Positions 25,716-46,000 of a stretch of 64,000 nucleotides of DNA are shown piece after piece; the stretch's first letter is position 1; every line of letters starts with the position of its first letter. The DNA is from Ceratopteris richardii. Lineage: Eukaryota; Streptophyta; Polypodiopsida; Polypodiales; Pteridaceae. Under the pieces are notes generated by a model that saw nothing but the letters and a program-made list of their open reading frames with translations, searched no databases and had not been told where the DNA came from. The stretch lies in contig CM035439.1 of NCBI GenBank assembly GCA_020310875.1, forward strand, positions 144,559,226 through 144,623,225. Reading direction: 5' to 3'. A program made the translations under genes and the position numbers.

Positions 25716-26454
25716 TGAAAGAACCTCTATTTTTTTAGAGCAGCCTATGCGCATTTTGATTTCAGCAGCGCACTCTAAGCTAAATGACGCAAGTTTGATT
25801 CTAGGTGTCTGCAGTATGCGAACATTCTTTTGCTCATGGGCGATGCTCGTAGCTGGTTTCCACGTGCAGAAAAATATTGAAATAGGGCCAACCAATTAAA
25901 ATCGTTATAGCCGAAGCTGGCAGCTGTAGTGGCTACAACAACGCGAAGAATTTCACATCGATCTAGATCAAATCCCGCGATCATAAGTCTTCCTAATCTA
26001 CTCCGCGTTTTGCTAGATAAAACTCTTGCGGGAGAGGTATAGAAAAGGGACGAGTGAACTCATCTTCATTCGAAAAAGAACTCATGCAAAAAAAAATGAA
26101 TATTTTGTATGTGTAGAAGATGGAGATGACGATGAACTTATCAAAGTCACCATGGATTCTCAATCTAAGAGCTCCGATACCAATGCAAGAAACTAAGAAT
26201 TACGACTACCACGTGCTACAAAGACGACTCTCCTCCCAACCTTATGCATCTATATAAAGCTGCCTGAATCAACAAAGACCACAAATGTAACTAAAGTCCA
26301 CAAGTGCATGTGCAATCTCCTTCACTCTTTTCATATCTCCCACTAGGGTCTACTAGTGGTTGGAGTGATCTCGACCGCTCCTTTAGTACCTTCCTCTAGA
26401 GTCCACTAGTGGTTGGTGTACTCATCACGAGTTAAGTCCACTGGACTCAAGTTA

Positions 26455-26592
26455 ACTCACCTTAACTTGAGTTAGAAGGCTCTACAGTTCGTTGGGCAAA
26501 ACTCTCTCCCCTTGCTCCCAATGGGGGGTCAAACCCAAGACCTCCTCCCTTACAACCTTGAGACTTAACCACTAGGCTAAGTGGTTTAGTTG
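26455..26592 (-). mobile_element. tRNA-derived SINE-like fragment
   Basis: On the minus strand there is an A-box-like tagcctagtggttaag (26564-26579) and a B-box-like gggtttgacccc (26525-26536), with the spacing expected for an internal RNA polymerase III promoter. The same layout occurs in the better defined SINE at 28655-28934. I could not find a tail or target duplication, so the ends are uncertain. Confidence 0.5.
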
Positions 26593-26696
26593 TTTAAGAG
26601 AGCACATGGACTTATACTTAAGTCTAGTCTCGAGACCCCACTTTAGTTGTTTAAGAGAGCACATGGACTTACACTTAAGTTTAGTCTCTAGACCTT
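26585..26696. repeat. Tandem duplication of 57 bp
   Basis: A unit starting tttagttgtttaagagagc at 26585 is repeated at 26642 with a few changes. It borders the SINE-like fragment. Confidence 0.85.
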
Positions 26697-26699
26697 TGG

Positions 26700-27350
26700 C
26701 CATACACGAGTGACCAAACGGTGTCCGATTTCAGATATGTCTGAACCAGCTGGACCCTTAGATCATAGACTTACTTTATTACATTCTGCACATCATCGAG
26801 CCATTCCATTAAATCTCCCAAATTCTTTTTTTTTTTCATATTCTTCACTTCAATGCCCTAGTTTTCTTCTTTGAATGCAAGGAGAACATTATAAGATAAA
26901 TGATAAATTGTCCATATTGTACCTATGTCATTTTTAGTAATCTAGAGGTTTGCCCATTTGGTAGCCCTTGCACTTATTTTTGTTGCCTCTGTGGGGAGAG
27001 TAATATTAGTGGTGGTCCAAGGCTCCTTGTTGAAATTGGTCACCCCAATTTATTCACTCTTAGTGATCACCCGAGGGATCCCAGGGAAGGTGGTCGTCCA
27101 TGGATGCAAACTAGTTGGCAAAGTGGAGTTGGTCTTCCTAGGAGGAGGGTTGGTGGCCCGTACACATTTGGTCACCTTGGGAGGAGAGTTGATGGCCCAT
27201 CTAGAATTGATCACCCTATGAGGGTGGCCCATTTAGAGTTGGTCACCCAAGATCTTCCCTTATCCAAAGAACTATACGTAATGATCTTGTTAGCTTATTT
27301 TTCAATTGAATTCAAGTCCCGACTATTATCTATTTTCTCCCTTCTTCGAG
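26700..27350. other. Non-coding stretch with G/T-rich short repeats
   Basis: Between 27000 and 27250 there are irregular repeats of ttggtcaccc, ggtggcccat and related words. Similar words recur near 30000-30190 and 31140-31260. No gene is recognised. Confidence 0.35.
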
Positions 27351-29530
27351 TGGTTATGAAGAAGTTTCTAGGGCTTCATCTAAACCACTTTCCAAGTATA
27401 GTTGGGTCATTAATACATCAGGTGCAATAACCCACATGTTTTCTCTTCCCCAATTGTATACCACCATGCTATATCTTACCCATGCTCTCTCTATGAGAAT
27501 GGGAAATCCTCCTTTCACTCTTGGTAATGCAATGATTAAAAAGTCTAGCACAAATAATAGGCCCCATAATTTGAGGAGAATCTTTTCCACTAACCCTATA
27601 TGGCTCACCTTGCTTTGGTTAGCCAAGTTGACAATGAAATGTGTAGGCTTAGAAGGCTTGATGTTAAGCAGAGTCATTGTATAATCTAGCATAAGGTTTA
27701 TTCTTGATCCTCTATCTATGATTACTCCTCCCTAGCCTAGTTCCTTGCATACAAACATTTAATCTTAGGCTCTTGTAATCTATAAGAGGGGCTAGGGCAA
27801 TAGGTTTTGAGACATAGGTATCATGCATAGAAGGGTCGTGACTAGAAAAAGGTTCTTGCCCACCACTTATCGTGAAGGTAGGTTTTAGATAATTGATGGT
27901 AGAAACTAATTCACTTCGAAAATAAGAGCTTACATGTAGTAAATCATAGAGACATAATTGTTGATATGTATTATGTAATATTGTGATAGCCATGGAAGGT
28001 CCTTCTAGTATGTTATCCCTTTTTAGTTGCTACAAAACTTCCTTGATTGCATGTAGCCATTCTCGATATAATGTTCGGTCAATTTCTCCTCTCCTTGAGG
28101 GGTCTCTGGTGCTTACCATATTCTAGTTACCGAGAGTGCTCTACTAGTAGTGGTTTCTTTGCTTGATTAGTGCTTGCCACATTATCTTTCCTTACGTCCC
28201 TTGAGCACAAATTTTCCACGACGTTTCCTTTTACATGAGCAGAAGCTCTTTGTTTCTAAGATCTAGTCATTACTCCAGAAGATTTTTCCGGTTGAACCAC
28301 CCTAGCACTAGGGGAATGGTTGCCAAGACGAACCTCTTCTTTATGTGTTACTTGGATCATATGTAGAGGAAAATAGTTACCTTGATTGCATGAGGAAGGG
28401 ATCACCTTTAGGAAATCTTTTAAATAATGATCCTTGGAATCTGAACGGTGCTTACATGGTCGTCCATCTTCTAGCAGTGAACACTTTCTTTGGAAATGCC
28501 TACATTCCTCTCATCAAAAGCACAATGGGTGGTTCAGACACTCCTGAATTTCCTTTAGCTTCTTGGTTTGCATAAAATGTACGAATAGATGATCTAGAGG
28601 TGGGTGTTCATCCCAAACAGAGAGGTTTGGCTTGTCCCCATCCGTTTTACATTTTTTTTTTAAATGGAGGTTCGGTCGAGGCCTACTCCCCTGGACTTTA
28701 ACTTTGAAATTACAACTGTACAAGGACGGGCATAGTACCCATGGGACCCCCCTTATCCCACAAGAACAGGGGTTTACAACTGGGTTAAACGGCGGTCACA
28801 ACTACCGCGGGGATGGTCAAACGGTGGCCAACAGCCACATACATCAGTTCCTGGGATTTATATGTCCCTACATGTTGTTGCCAGGGGTTGAACCCTCACC
28901 CCCGCCTCAAGAGGCGAAAGACCCAACCACCAGGCCATCCGTTTTACATTTAGAGGCTGGCCCTACATAAGTTTTAATGCTCCCGTACCTTTCAAGAAGT
29001 AGTAGACTTTTGCCTCATGCGTGCTTTTCCCATACAATTGGCACACCATCCTCTGAGAACATTCTTGTTTGTGTGCCCCTTGCTCATAGAGAATGTGCAC
29101 CATAAATTAGAACGTATCTCTTTAAAGTCGTTAAACTCTTCTAGTTCTTAGCGCAATTGTGCTACTTCATCGTTATCTTGACTTCGAGTGTTTTTCTCCT
29201 ACCTTGCATAGCTTCAAGGCCTCTAGTTCCTTTCAAAGTTCAAAGAATATCTTTCACCTTGATATGTCCCGAAGTGGATGCATGCCTCTTCTATTCTTGT
29301 TGCGGTTGCTTTGAACTCCGTAAGGGTGGAATCGGGTCATAGTAGTTCTTGAAGCTTTCTCTACCCATTTCTTAACCATGAATTCCCTTGGAGCATCTGA
29401 AAGCCTTGCCACCAAGGATCTAGCTCTCACCATAGGTTCAAAAAATGCTTCGCTTTCATTTAAGCTTAGATGATCTAATTCATCCAAAGTTTTCTCTCTT
29501 GAATTGCTTGTTCTAAATGTGTTGATAGAT
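27350..29530 (-). mobile_element. Ty3/gypsy-like fossil (gag/protease remnants)
   Basis: On the minus strand, 27354-27692 translates to a retropepsin-like C-terminal part (HFIVNLANQSKVSHIGLVEK, then FPILIERAWV, then NWGRENMW), which corresponds to the protease region of plant gypsy elements. Scattered gag-like pieces lie at higher coordinates, up to about 29490. It is heavily broken, with many breaks, and very old. A SINE has inserted into it at 28655-28934. The family is inferred from weak pattern similarity. Confidence 0.5.
28655..28934 (-). mobile_element. tRNA-derived SINE with perfect 17-bp target-site duplication
   Basis: The ~280-bp element is flanked by an identical 17-bp sequence, ccatccgttttacattt, at 28638-28654 and 28935-28951. 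Read on the minus strand it has an A-box-like ggcctggtggttggg at the 5' end (28922-28936, overlapping the duplication edge by two bases) and a B box gggttcaacccc (28884-28895). A T-run at 28655-28661 on the plus strand equals a short A tail at the SINE 3' end. SINEs of this kind are transcribed by RNA polymerase III and moved by LINE machinery. The perfect duplication means the insertion is young compared with the gypsy relic around it. Confidence 0.85.
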
Positions 29531-29589
29531 TACCGTCTTCAATGCCTCCTAGGTTTTGAAGTGGTCTTCTGTCATATTTTCTCCTTGTC

Positions 29590-29855
29590 TAAGGGGGGTC
29601 AAAATTGACTCCTTGTTGGAAGTAACCTCATATATGTTCTCTTCCTGTATGTTGGTTAGCACTTTCCTTCTCTCTAAACGGCATGGTCCCAGAATATGAT
29701 AATGCTCTAGTTCACGTTTGTGATAATGCCTAAGGGGGATTAGAATTGACTCCTTGTTGGAAGTCACCTCATATATGTTCTCTTTCTATGTGTTGGTTAG
29801 CACTTTTCTTCTCTTTGAATGGGATGGTCCTACAATACGATAATGCTCTCGTTTA
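29590..29855. repeat. Tandem duplication of about 141 bp
   Basis: A unit beginning aaggggggtcaaaattgac at 29591 recurs at 29732 as aagggggattagaattgac, and similarity continues to about 29855, with roughly 10-15 percent differences. Confidence 0.8.
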
Positions 29856-30199
29856 CTTGACAATTTTTAATGGGAGTTTTTTCTGGGGCTCAATAGACTT
29901 TCCTTACAAGCGCTAGTACCGGTCATGGACTATTAACGCATGTCGGATATGATGGGTTGGTTGTCACCATACTTTTCTAACAGTTTGCTCCTCCACAAGG
30001 GTGGCACCTCACAAACGAGCAACTTTGACCACCGTGGTGGTTGCTCTCTTTGGGGGAATGGCAAGGAAATTGGTGGTCGTCCTATGGGAAGTTGTTGGGA
30101 TTATGGTGTTCAGCCCTTATAGGAAGAAGGGGTGGAGGTCGCCCTTAGTGGTTGTCTCTTGGGAGAGTGGGGTCAGATGGTCGCCCACCTGGGGAAGGG

Positions 30200-37910
<7,711 letters not shown>

Positions 37911-38109
37911 CACATTTCCTCAAGGATCTATTAGATCCTATTGATGTGCAATTGAGTAGGATTATTGGAAGGGGCCTTGCTTTTGTATGTTATGGATGCT
38001 CTACAAATGCATTGGGTCTAAAATAGGAGGTGTTAGACTGTAAAGGGCATTTTCTTGACAATAGGAGGAGACCTTTGGTGAGGGCTATGATTTCCATGGT
38101 CTGATTGCA

Positions 38110-38983
38110 TCTAGAGAATGGTCCTTGCCGATACATGTAGCTTCTGTATCCCTCTCTATCAGGATCTCTTTCTCTCTCATACATCACTATGTCTGACGCA
38201 GATATGAGCCGAGAGATTAGTGGATGACAACTAAGGATGGTCAGCCTTCGGATCCATGGGAGGAGGGGGAAGAGGGGGGAGGGGTTTCAAGGTGGGGGGC
38301 TACAAGGGGGGAGGGGTTGGGTGTTGGAGTGTGTGTGTGTGTATGTGCCTATGTATGTGTGTGTATGTGTGGATCCCATGGGATTGTTCTAAAGATGTAG
38401 GATTATTGAGTATGGCTAACTTGTATGGTCTCATACATGCTTATAAGTCAATAGTCTAGATTCATGCTCATACATCTGGTTTCTGTGTCTCTCTCTCTTG
38501 CAAGATTAATTTCTCCTTCATACATCATTATATATGATTCAGATACAAGCCAATAGTATGAAACTCCAAATCCATGGGCATTGGGTTTGGAGAGGACTTC
38601 CAAAAGGTATTTGAATCATGGGTATGAGTGATTATTCTTGACATGGCATGATGCTACCTCGGAGTGGAACCTTTGCATATGTTTTTGTTTTGGAAATGGC
38701 TAGGTAAGAGAGGATTTTTTTTCCTCCATGACTTCCAATTAGTTCTATCAATACTATTTGCAATTACTTTTGTTTGATTTCCAAATCATTCATGCATTTC
38801 ATTGCCATTTGTTTTGCTTTCTTTATTGGGGATTATTAGAGCATGGTGTGTGGATCCCATGTGATGGATTTGAGCATCTAGGATTATTGGATAGGCCTAT
38901 GGATAACTTGTATAGTCTCATACACACTTACAAGTCAATAGTCTAGATCCTAGCCGACACATGTAGTTTTTGTATGCCTCTTT
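38110..38983. repeat. Degenerate tandem repeat, left part (units 1, 2 and start of 3)
   Basis: Units of about 330-490 bp recur with shared blocks: acatgtagyttctgtatgcc; cattayatgtgatycagata; gtggatcccatgggat; ggattattgg; and caatagtctagatcc. Unit 1 runs from about 38125, unit 2 from about 38460, and unit 3 starts at about 38946 and is broken at 38983 by the outer copia element. Unit 1 has a long G-rich tract (38253-38318). Parts of unit 2 are diverged or replaced. Confidence 0.65.
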
Positions 38984-39364
38984 TGTCACGACGAAGGAGA
39001 TAAGAAGCAGAGCTCACACACACACTCTCACCATCAAAGAGAAGCACACACTCAGATTGAGGCAAGGAAGAATGATCTTCTTGTTCTTCTTCTATTACAT
39101 AAAAAGGAATGTACAAGAATGACCTAATAACAAGAATACAACAAGTGCAATAAATAAAGATCAGTATATAAAGAAAAATCTAATGTCTACGAATGAGTGA
39201 GCTGTCAAGTAACAAATGTGCCATCACTCTCGGTAGTTAAATCTAATAAAGCTCAATGAAGTATCCCTGACATATATCGGCATGACAACTATACATGTCA
39301 GAGAAACGAAAAAACTGATACGTGTCATCCTGGATCATAACATGTTGAGCTTGATATCTCAACA
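38984..39364 (-). repeat. 3' LTR of outer copia element
   Basis: 381 bp, TGTCAC...CAACA on the plus strand. It is followed on the plus strand by ctccccctcaagctca (39365-39380), the complement of a polypurine tract, as expected for the 3' LTR of a minus-strand element. Confidence 0.93.
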
Positions 39365-42300
39365 CTCCCCCTCAAGCTCAATGTCATGTCCTCTAATCCA
39401 AGCATCCTCTAAAACTTCTTCATCTTCTCTGCTCCAAGTGCTTTAGTGAAAATATCAGCAACCTGCTCATCTATTTTCACGTAAACAAGATCAATATCAC
39501 CTGCTAATACCTTCTCTCTGATGAAGTGATAATGAACCGCAATATGCTTTGTTCTAGCATGGAAAACATGATTCTGTGCTAACTATATGCTGCTAAGATT
39601 ATCACAATGAATAGTGATAGGCTTCTACACTTCCACACCTAAATCAGCAAGTAGCATTTCTAGCCATGATGCCTCACATGCTTCCATTGAAGCACCTCTA
39701 TACTCAGCCTCTGTACTCGACAAAGCAACAATGGGTTGATTCTTGTTGCTCCATGTAATAGCTGCACTCCCAAGTGAGAATAGAAAACCACTAGTAGATC
39801 TTATATCTGGAATGCTACCAGCCCAATCTGCATCGGTGTATCCATAAACCTGCAAATCTACACCAACCTCATAAAACAATGCATAATCCAAAGTAACACT
39901 CACATAACGTAGAGCGCGCCTCAAAGCATCCAAATATGGCTTCCTTGGAACTTACATAAACTAACTTTCAAGCCCAACAGTGTAGCTAAGATCAGGCCTC
40001 ATAATTGTGAGATATATCAAGCTTCCCATAATTTTCCTGTACATCTTAGCATTTCCAATGCTTCATCTGACGTAGTATCTAGCTTCAAGTTCTAATCTAA
40101 TGGCATAGAACTTGGCATACAATCAGCCATACCATACTTTTGCAGCATATTCAAGGCATATTGCCTTTGTGACATCCATATACCTGTTTTTGTATGAATA
40201 AACTCAATGCCCAAGAAATAGCGAAGCACACCAAGATCTTTCATGTCGAATTCCTGCATAAGAAGTTGCTTTACCTCTTTGATGTTTTCTTCATTATCAC
40301 CACCTACAATCAGGTCATCAACATAAATAGCCACAACTGTGATGCCATCATCAGCGTTCCTTGCATATAGTGAATGATCTACATCACACATAGAAAACCC
40401 AATGTTGGTTAAGTAATCAACAATCCTTGCATGCCATGCACGAGGAGCTTGCTTCAACCCATACAAAGGCTTTTGCAACCTGCAAACATATTTTGGAAGC
40501 TTTGAATCTTCATATCCTTGTAGCTGGTCCATATACACTTCTTCTTGTAACTCACCATGTAGGAAAGCATTCTTCACATCCATTTGATGCAAAGTCCATC
40601 CTTTTGATGTAGCTAATGCAACAAGTGTTCTGACAGTAGACATTTTAGCTATAGGGTTGAATGTTTCCTCATAATCAATGCCATATGTCTGTGCATATCC
40701 TTTAGCTACCAATCGTGCTTTATACCTGCTTATGCTACCATCAGCATTATGCTTTACATTGTAAACCCATTTGCAGCCTATGGGTTTATTTTCTTGCAGC
40801 AATGGAACTAGCTTCCATGTATCATTCCCATAAAGTGCAGCCATCTCCTCATCCATAGCTTTTTCCCAATCTGCATTTTCAATTGCATCTTCAAAACAAG
40901 AAGGTTCAACATCTTGTATTACCTTGGTCATGTAGGCACAATGACGAGCCATATAACTGTCATACGTCAATCGTTGCACTGAATTCCGCATCCTCCCAGA
41001 TCTTCTTGGTCCTGGATCACTTCTCCTTGTATCATCTACATGTGCCCTTCTTACTCCTGGAGTCTTCATAGAGGGCAATCCAAGTTCCTCATCAAGACTC
41101 TTTTCTGAACCGCTTGAATCTCCATCAACGTCTTCAAAACCTGCACACGTTTTACTATCAACAAAAAGCTTTTCTTTACCTTTCTTGGATGTATTTGACG
41201 AATTTGCTAGACTGAAATTTCCACACAATTTTCCACTCCATGGATTTGATTTGGAACTAGTGCTTGGTGATGCATCCGGTCCACTCAAAACTTGAGATTT
41301 TGCACTTGATTTTTCAGTATTTTCTTTGTCATTTGGTTCAAGATTCAGTCCTTCTTTGGCATCTGCATAGAAGCTTGACATTTCATCAAATACCACATCT
41401 TTTCTCACCTTCATCTGTCGTGTGAATGGATTATAACATTTGTATCCCTTTTGCTCAAGGGAGTATCCAATGAAGACACATTTTCTGCTTTCAGATCAAG
41501 CTTCGTCCTCAACTCATCTGGAACATTTACATATGTAATACAACCAAAAAATTTCATATGCGATAAGTTTGGCTTTTTACCTGTAAACTTCTCTTCAGGT
41601 TTAACTTGATGTACAACAAGAGTTGGAGTTCTATTCATGATGTATACAGTTGTATGCACAGCTTCTTCCCAATAACAATGAGGCATATTCTTTTCAGCCA
41701 TCAAGGCTCTTGCTATTTCTGCACTATGTCTATTTTTGAGTCCAGTAACACCATTCTGTTGTGGTGTGTACTTGCATGAAAACTGACGTCAAATTCCATG
41801 ACTTTTTAGAAAATTTCTGAGCTCATTTGACATGTATTCACCTCCTCCATCAGATCTTAATGTTTGAATATACTTCCCTGTCTGCTTTTCCACCATAGCT
41901 TTAAAATTCTGAAAGTGAGTGAATACCTCACTCTTCTCTTTCATAAATAGACCCACACTTTCCGTGTATGGTCATCAATGAAAGTAACATAAAACCTGCA
42001 GCTGCCCATAAATGTGACCCCAAACATTTGTATGTACTATTTCTGGCACATTCTCACTAACATGCTTGTCATGCGGAAACGATGATCTTGACTGTTTACC
42101 AAATTGACATGCTGCACATACCCTTTGCATCTCTGCAACCTTGAAATTTGGTAGTCCATGGACAATCTCCTTTGACTGCATCAATTTCAGCCTTTGCAAG
42201 TTTGCATGTCCAATTCATTTGTGCCACATCTCTATATCAGCAATAACTCCTCCACCTTTTGCAAACATGGCTGCATTCATTTTAGGAATTTTCACATTTA

Positions 42301-42513
42301 AGGTGAACATCCTACCCACTTTGTTTCGTTTGGCAATCAATCTTCCATCCCCTTTGTATTCTTCTACATATAACCCATCAACATTGAACCTGACTTGTAA
42401 TCATTGGTCAACCATTTGTCCAACAAAAACCAGATTCTTTGTTATGTTTGGAACATGCAGCACATCAGCAAGATGTTTTACCTTCCCGTCCTCCATAGAC
42501 AATGCTATGTTTC

Positions 42514-42743
42514 TGTTGATATATTTAGGTAGTGATGTGTGTAAACACTCTAGGACCACCGGGGCACTTTTTTCCCTCTTTAGGAGGTTTTTTTCCCCCG
42601 GCTTGTATATACGCCTATTGCCCTAATGGGCTACTTATCTTTGTACATTCTCTAGTAATTCATTCAGTCTTGTGTGTTGTGCTCCAAGCTTCTTCTTCTT
42701 CCTTGCGCTGTTCACGTGCTTCCGCAGACGTCTATCTCCAACA
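42514..42743 (+). repeat. 5' LTR of inner copia element
   Basis: 230 bp. It contains the LTR promoter and, at its 3' side, the conserved ctatctccaaca end next to the primer-binding site. Confidence 0.95.
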
Positions 42744-43098
42744 ATTGGTATCAGAGCAGGTCGTCGCTTCTTCTAGGGCGCCGTCGACACTCCTCCGTTT
42801 GCAGTCTCAGATTCGCACGAAATTTGGTAAGCATACTCAGGGTGTTTCCGAGATCAGAACAGCTTCGCTATGTGGTGCCGAAATTGCGATCTGAGCTCGT
42901 TTCGGCCTCCGAATGCACTATCGCAGCGCTTGTGTAGGCTATTTCGTCCTTTTGTGCCAAAGGTATATACCAGTTTCTGTTCGCCAGTTTAAGCGTCTCG
43001 AAGTCTGCTACAGGTCTAGCAGAACTCGTCTGGGCAGTTTTGTTCAACTTTTTGAGATACAGTCAATTTTCTGCATCAAGGTATTTTAGGCACCGGCC

Positions 43099-46000
43099 AT
43101 GGCTGAAAGCAGTGATGTATTCCGTATGTTGGCTGTTGAGGATAAGTTGGATGGTACCAACTACCCATTATGGGCTTATATGATGCGACATGTACTGGTT
43201 GCAAAAGGATTGTGGAATATTGTGCAGGGTGTTGAAAGACGTCCTATTACACCTGTAACGACAGGTACTGCAAATACAGGTGTTGGAGCTGATGAAGATG
43301 GTGTCGAAGATGATATTCGGCAGATTCCTGTTCGTGCTGCTATTTCTGTTGCACCTACTGCAGAGCAGATTCGTTGGGATGGAAGAGATGCCCAGGCACA
43401 TGCATTGATAGCTTTGTCTGTCAAACGTGCCATTATTCCTCACATTCGCTCTTGCAGAACAGCAAAGGATGCTTGGGATACACTTACCACTTTGTACCAG
43501 GCTAGGAATGAGGCTCGTGTTGCTTACCTCCGAAAACAGTTGGAGAGTGAGCACATGAATGAAGGTGATTCTATGGACAGTTTTCTTACAAAGATCAAAA
43601 ACCTGAAGGAACAATTGATTTCTGCTGATGAGGTTATACCAGATAGCTCACTTGTGCAGACCGTTCTAAATGATCTTCCTGATTCATATCAGAGTTTTGC
43701 CTCTACTCTTCGGTTGATGATGAAAGGCAATCCGAATGCCTTGTCATTTGAGGAATTAGTCTCTGTTCTGTTGCAGGAAGATCAGTCCAGGCAGAACATG
43801 TCCATTATGCGTGTTGCAGATCAAGCTTTCCTGGCTAGTCAGAAGGGCAAAGGAAAATGGAGCTCTTCTACTAGTAAGCAGAAATCTGCAAATGCTGCAC
43901 AATCGAAGAACCAGGATAAAGATGAGAAGAAATCAGAAAAGCAGAAATTGTTCTGCAAGTACTGTAAAGGAAATGATCATATTATAAAGAACTATCCAAA
44001 ACTGGCTGCTAAAGAGGCAAAGAAGAAAGAGGCTGGAATGGTTGTTGCAGAGGCCTCTACACCAAAAACAGAGTCTGCAAATCTTGTGCAGGAAGAAGAA
44101 TGGGCGTTTACTACTGTCTGCAGTTTTGACCCATCTTCTCATGATCAGTGCATGTCTGCAGTAGACTCAGATGTTTGGTACTTTGACAGTGGGGCGACCA
44201 AACATATTACCTCGCAGCGTAGTTTCTTCTCTTCACTCGAGCCTGCCCCTACAAGGAATACTGTCACATGCGCCAATAACTCCTCTTATCCTGTTATGGG
44301 AGTTGGTAAGATCATTCTGACTACTGCTGATGGTAGTTCTTTCACTTTGTCAGATGCTTTATTTGTGCCAGGGATCAAAAAGAACCTGTTATCAGTTTCT
44401 GCATTAGCCAAGATTGGCTTGGTTGTGAAATTCGTTGATGACAGGTGTACAGTCCATGATCTCTCAAATGGCGATGTGATTATTGCTTCTGGCATTTTAT
44501 GTCGTGGGCTGTATAAGCTCATAGACTATGAAAGATCTGTGAATGATTCGGCATGTGCAGTTCATGATTCTCAGGCTATGTCAGATGCAAAGCTTTGGCA
44601 TGCACGCTTTGGTCATCTGAATTTTGCTAGTTTGTTACGCCTGCAGAAATCTGAAATGGTGTCCTCTTTGCCCAAACTTGAGGCACCTGGAAAACATGTT
44701 TGTGAAGGCTGTATTTTGGGCAAAATGCAGCGTTCTTCCTTTCCAAAAGATGGTTCAGTTCAGGCTACGCAGAAATTGCAGCTTGTACATTGTGATGTCT
44801 GTGGTCCTATGCAGACACCCTCTTTTGGAAATTACCTTTACTTCGTGACTTTCATTGATGATTTTTCCAGGCATGCATGGGTATATCCACTCAAAGCAAA
44901 GTCCGAAGTGTTCATGTGCTTCAAACAGTTTTTGGTTTTGGTTGAAAATCTATCAGCATGTAAAATGGGCACCCTCCGTTCTGATCGAGGGGGGGAATAT
45001 ATGTCTTCAGATTTTAATGCATTTCTGGCTGAACGTGGGATAAAACACCAGTGTACAGTGCCGTATACACCTCAACAGAATGGAGTTGCTGAACGAAAGA
45101 ACAGGTCACTCATGGAGATGGCGAGGTGCATGGTCAAAAGTCAAGCTTTACCACATAGTTTCTGGCTTGAGGCTATCATGTGTGCAGCATATGTACTGAA
45201 CAGGTGTCCCACTAAAGCGTTGCAGTCTATCACTCCATATGAGGCTTGGCATGACCGCAAGCCATCTATTGCTCATCTGCGTGTTTTTGGTTGTTTGGCA
45301 TATGCATTAGTGCCTGAACAACATCGTAGAAAATTGGATGATAAGGCAGTAAAATGTATTTTTGTTGGGTACAGTTCTAAAAGTAAAGGCTATCGTCTGT
45401 ATCATCCACAGACTAAACGCATTCTGGTTAGCCGTGATGTTGTCTTTGTGGAAGATGCTATTCAGCCATTGCTTTCATGTACTAAGGAGACATCTGTTAG
45501 CTCCAAAGACATGTATGATACTTTGATGCCTCTTTTTACAGGTGGACAGGCTAGGGCTGGTCCTAATGAGGCAACTTCTCAGCCTTTACAGGTTTCATAT
45601 GATGATGCAGATCATTCCATTTCTGATGCAGATTTACATGATGCACTTGTTGATGAGAGAGCTGATATTGAGCAGGCAAAAACTATGCCAAAATGGCTGG
45701 TGCAGACTTTGCGTGACAGCAAATTAGATGCACCTTTGTCATATCGTACTCGTTCAGGCTCTCATAGTGCCTCCTTTGCATCAGATTGCTATGCTATGGC
45801 TGCATCTAGTCTCTGTGATGAGAATGAGCCTGTTTCTTTTGATGAAGCACAAAATTCAGAAAATTGGATGACTGCTATGCAATCTGAATATGATGCTATA
45901 ATGAAGAATGGTACATGGTCTTTATGTGACTTGCCTCCTGGCAAGAAGGCCATTGGCACTAAGTGGGTATACAAGCTGAAGCGTAAACCTGATGGTACAG

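Noticed and set aside
25656-25899. Opposed 70-80 codon open frames over the tRNA-Trp-like relic
   Set aside because: No domain or codon signal; the region is better explained as a tRNA or SINE relic.
26900-27430. Plus-strand open frame of 176 codons
   Set aside because: No recognisable domain; it runs over irregular TTGGTCACC-type repeats and partly opposite a gypsy protease remnant.
43168-43614. Minus-strand open frame of 148 codons within the inner copia gag
   Set aside because: Antisense shadow of an intact gag frame.
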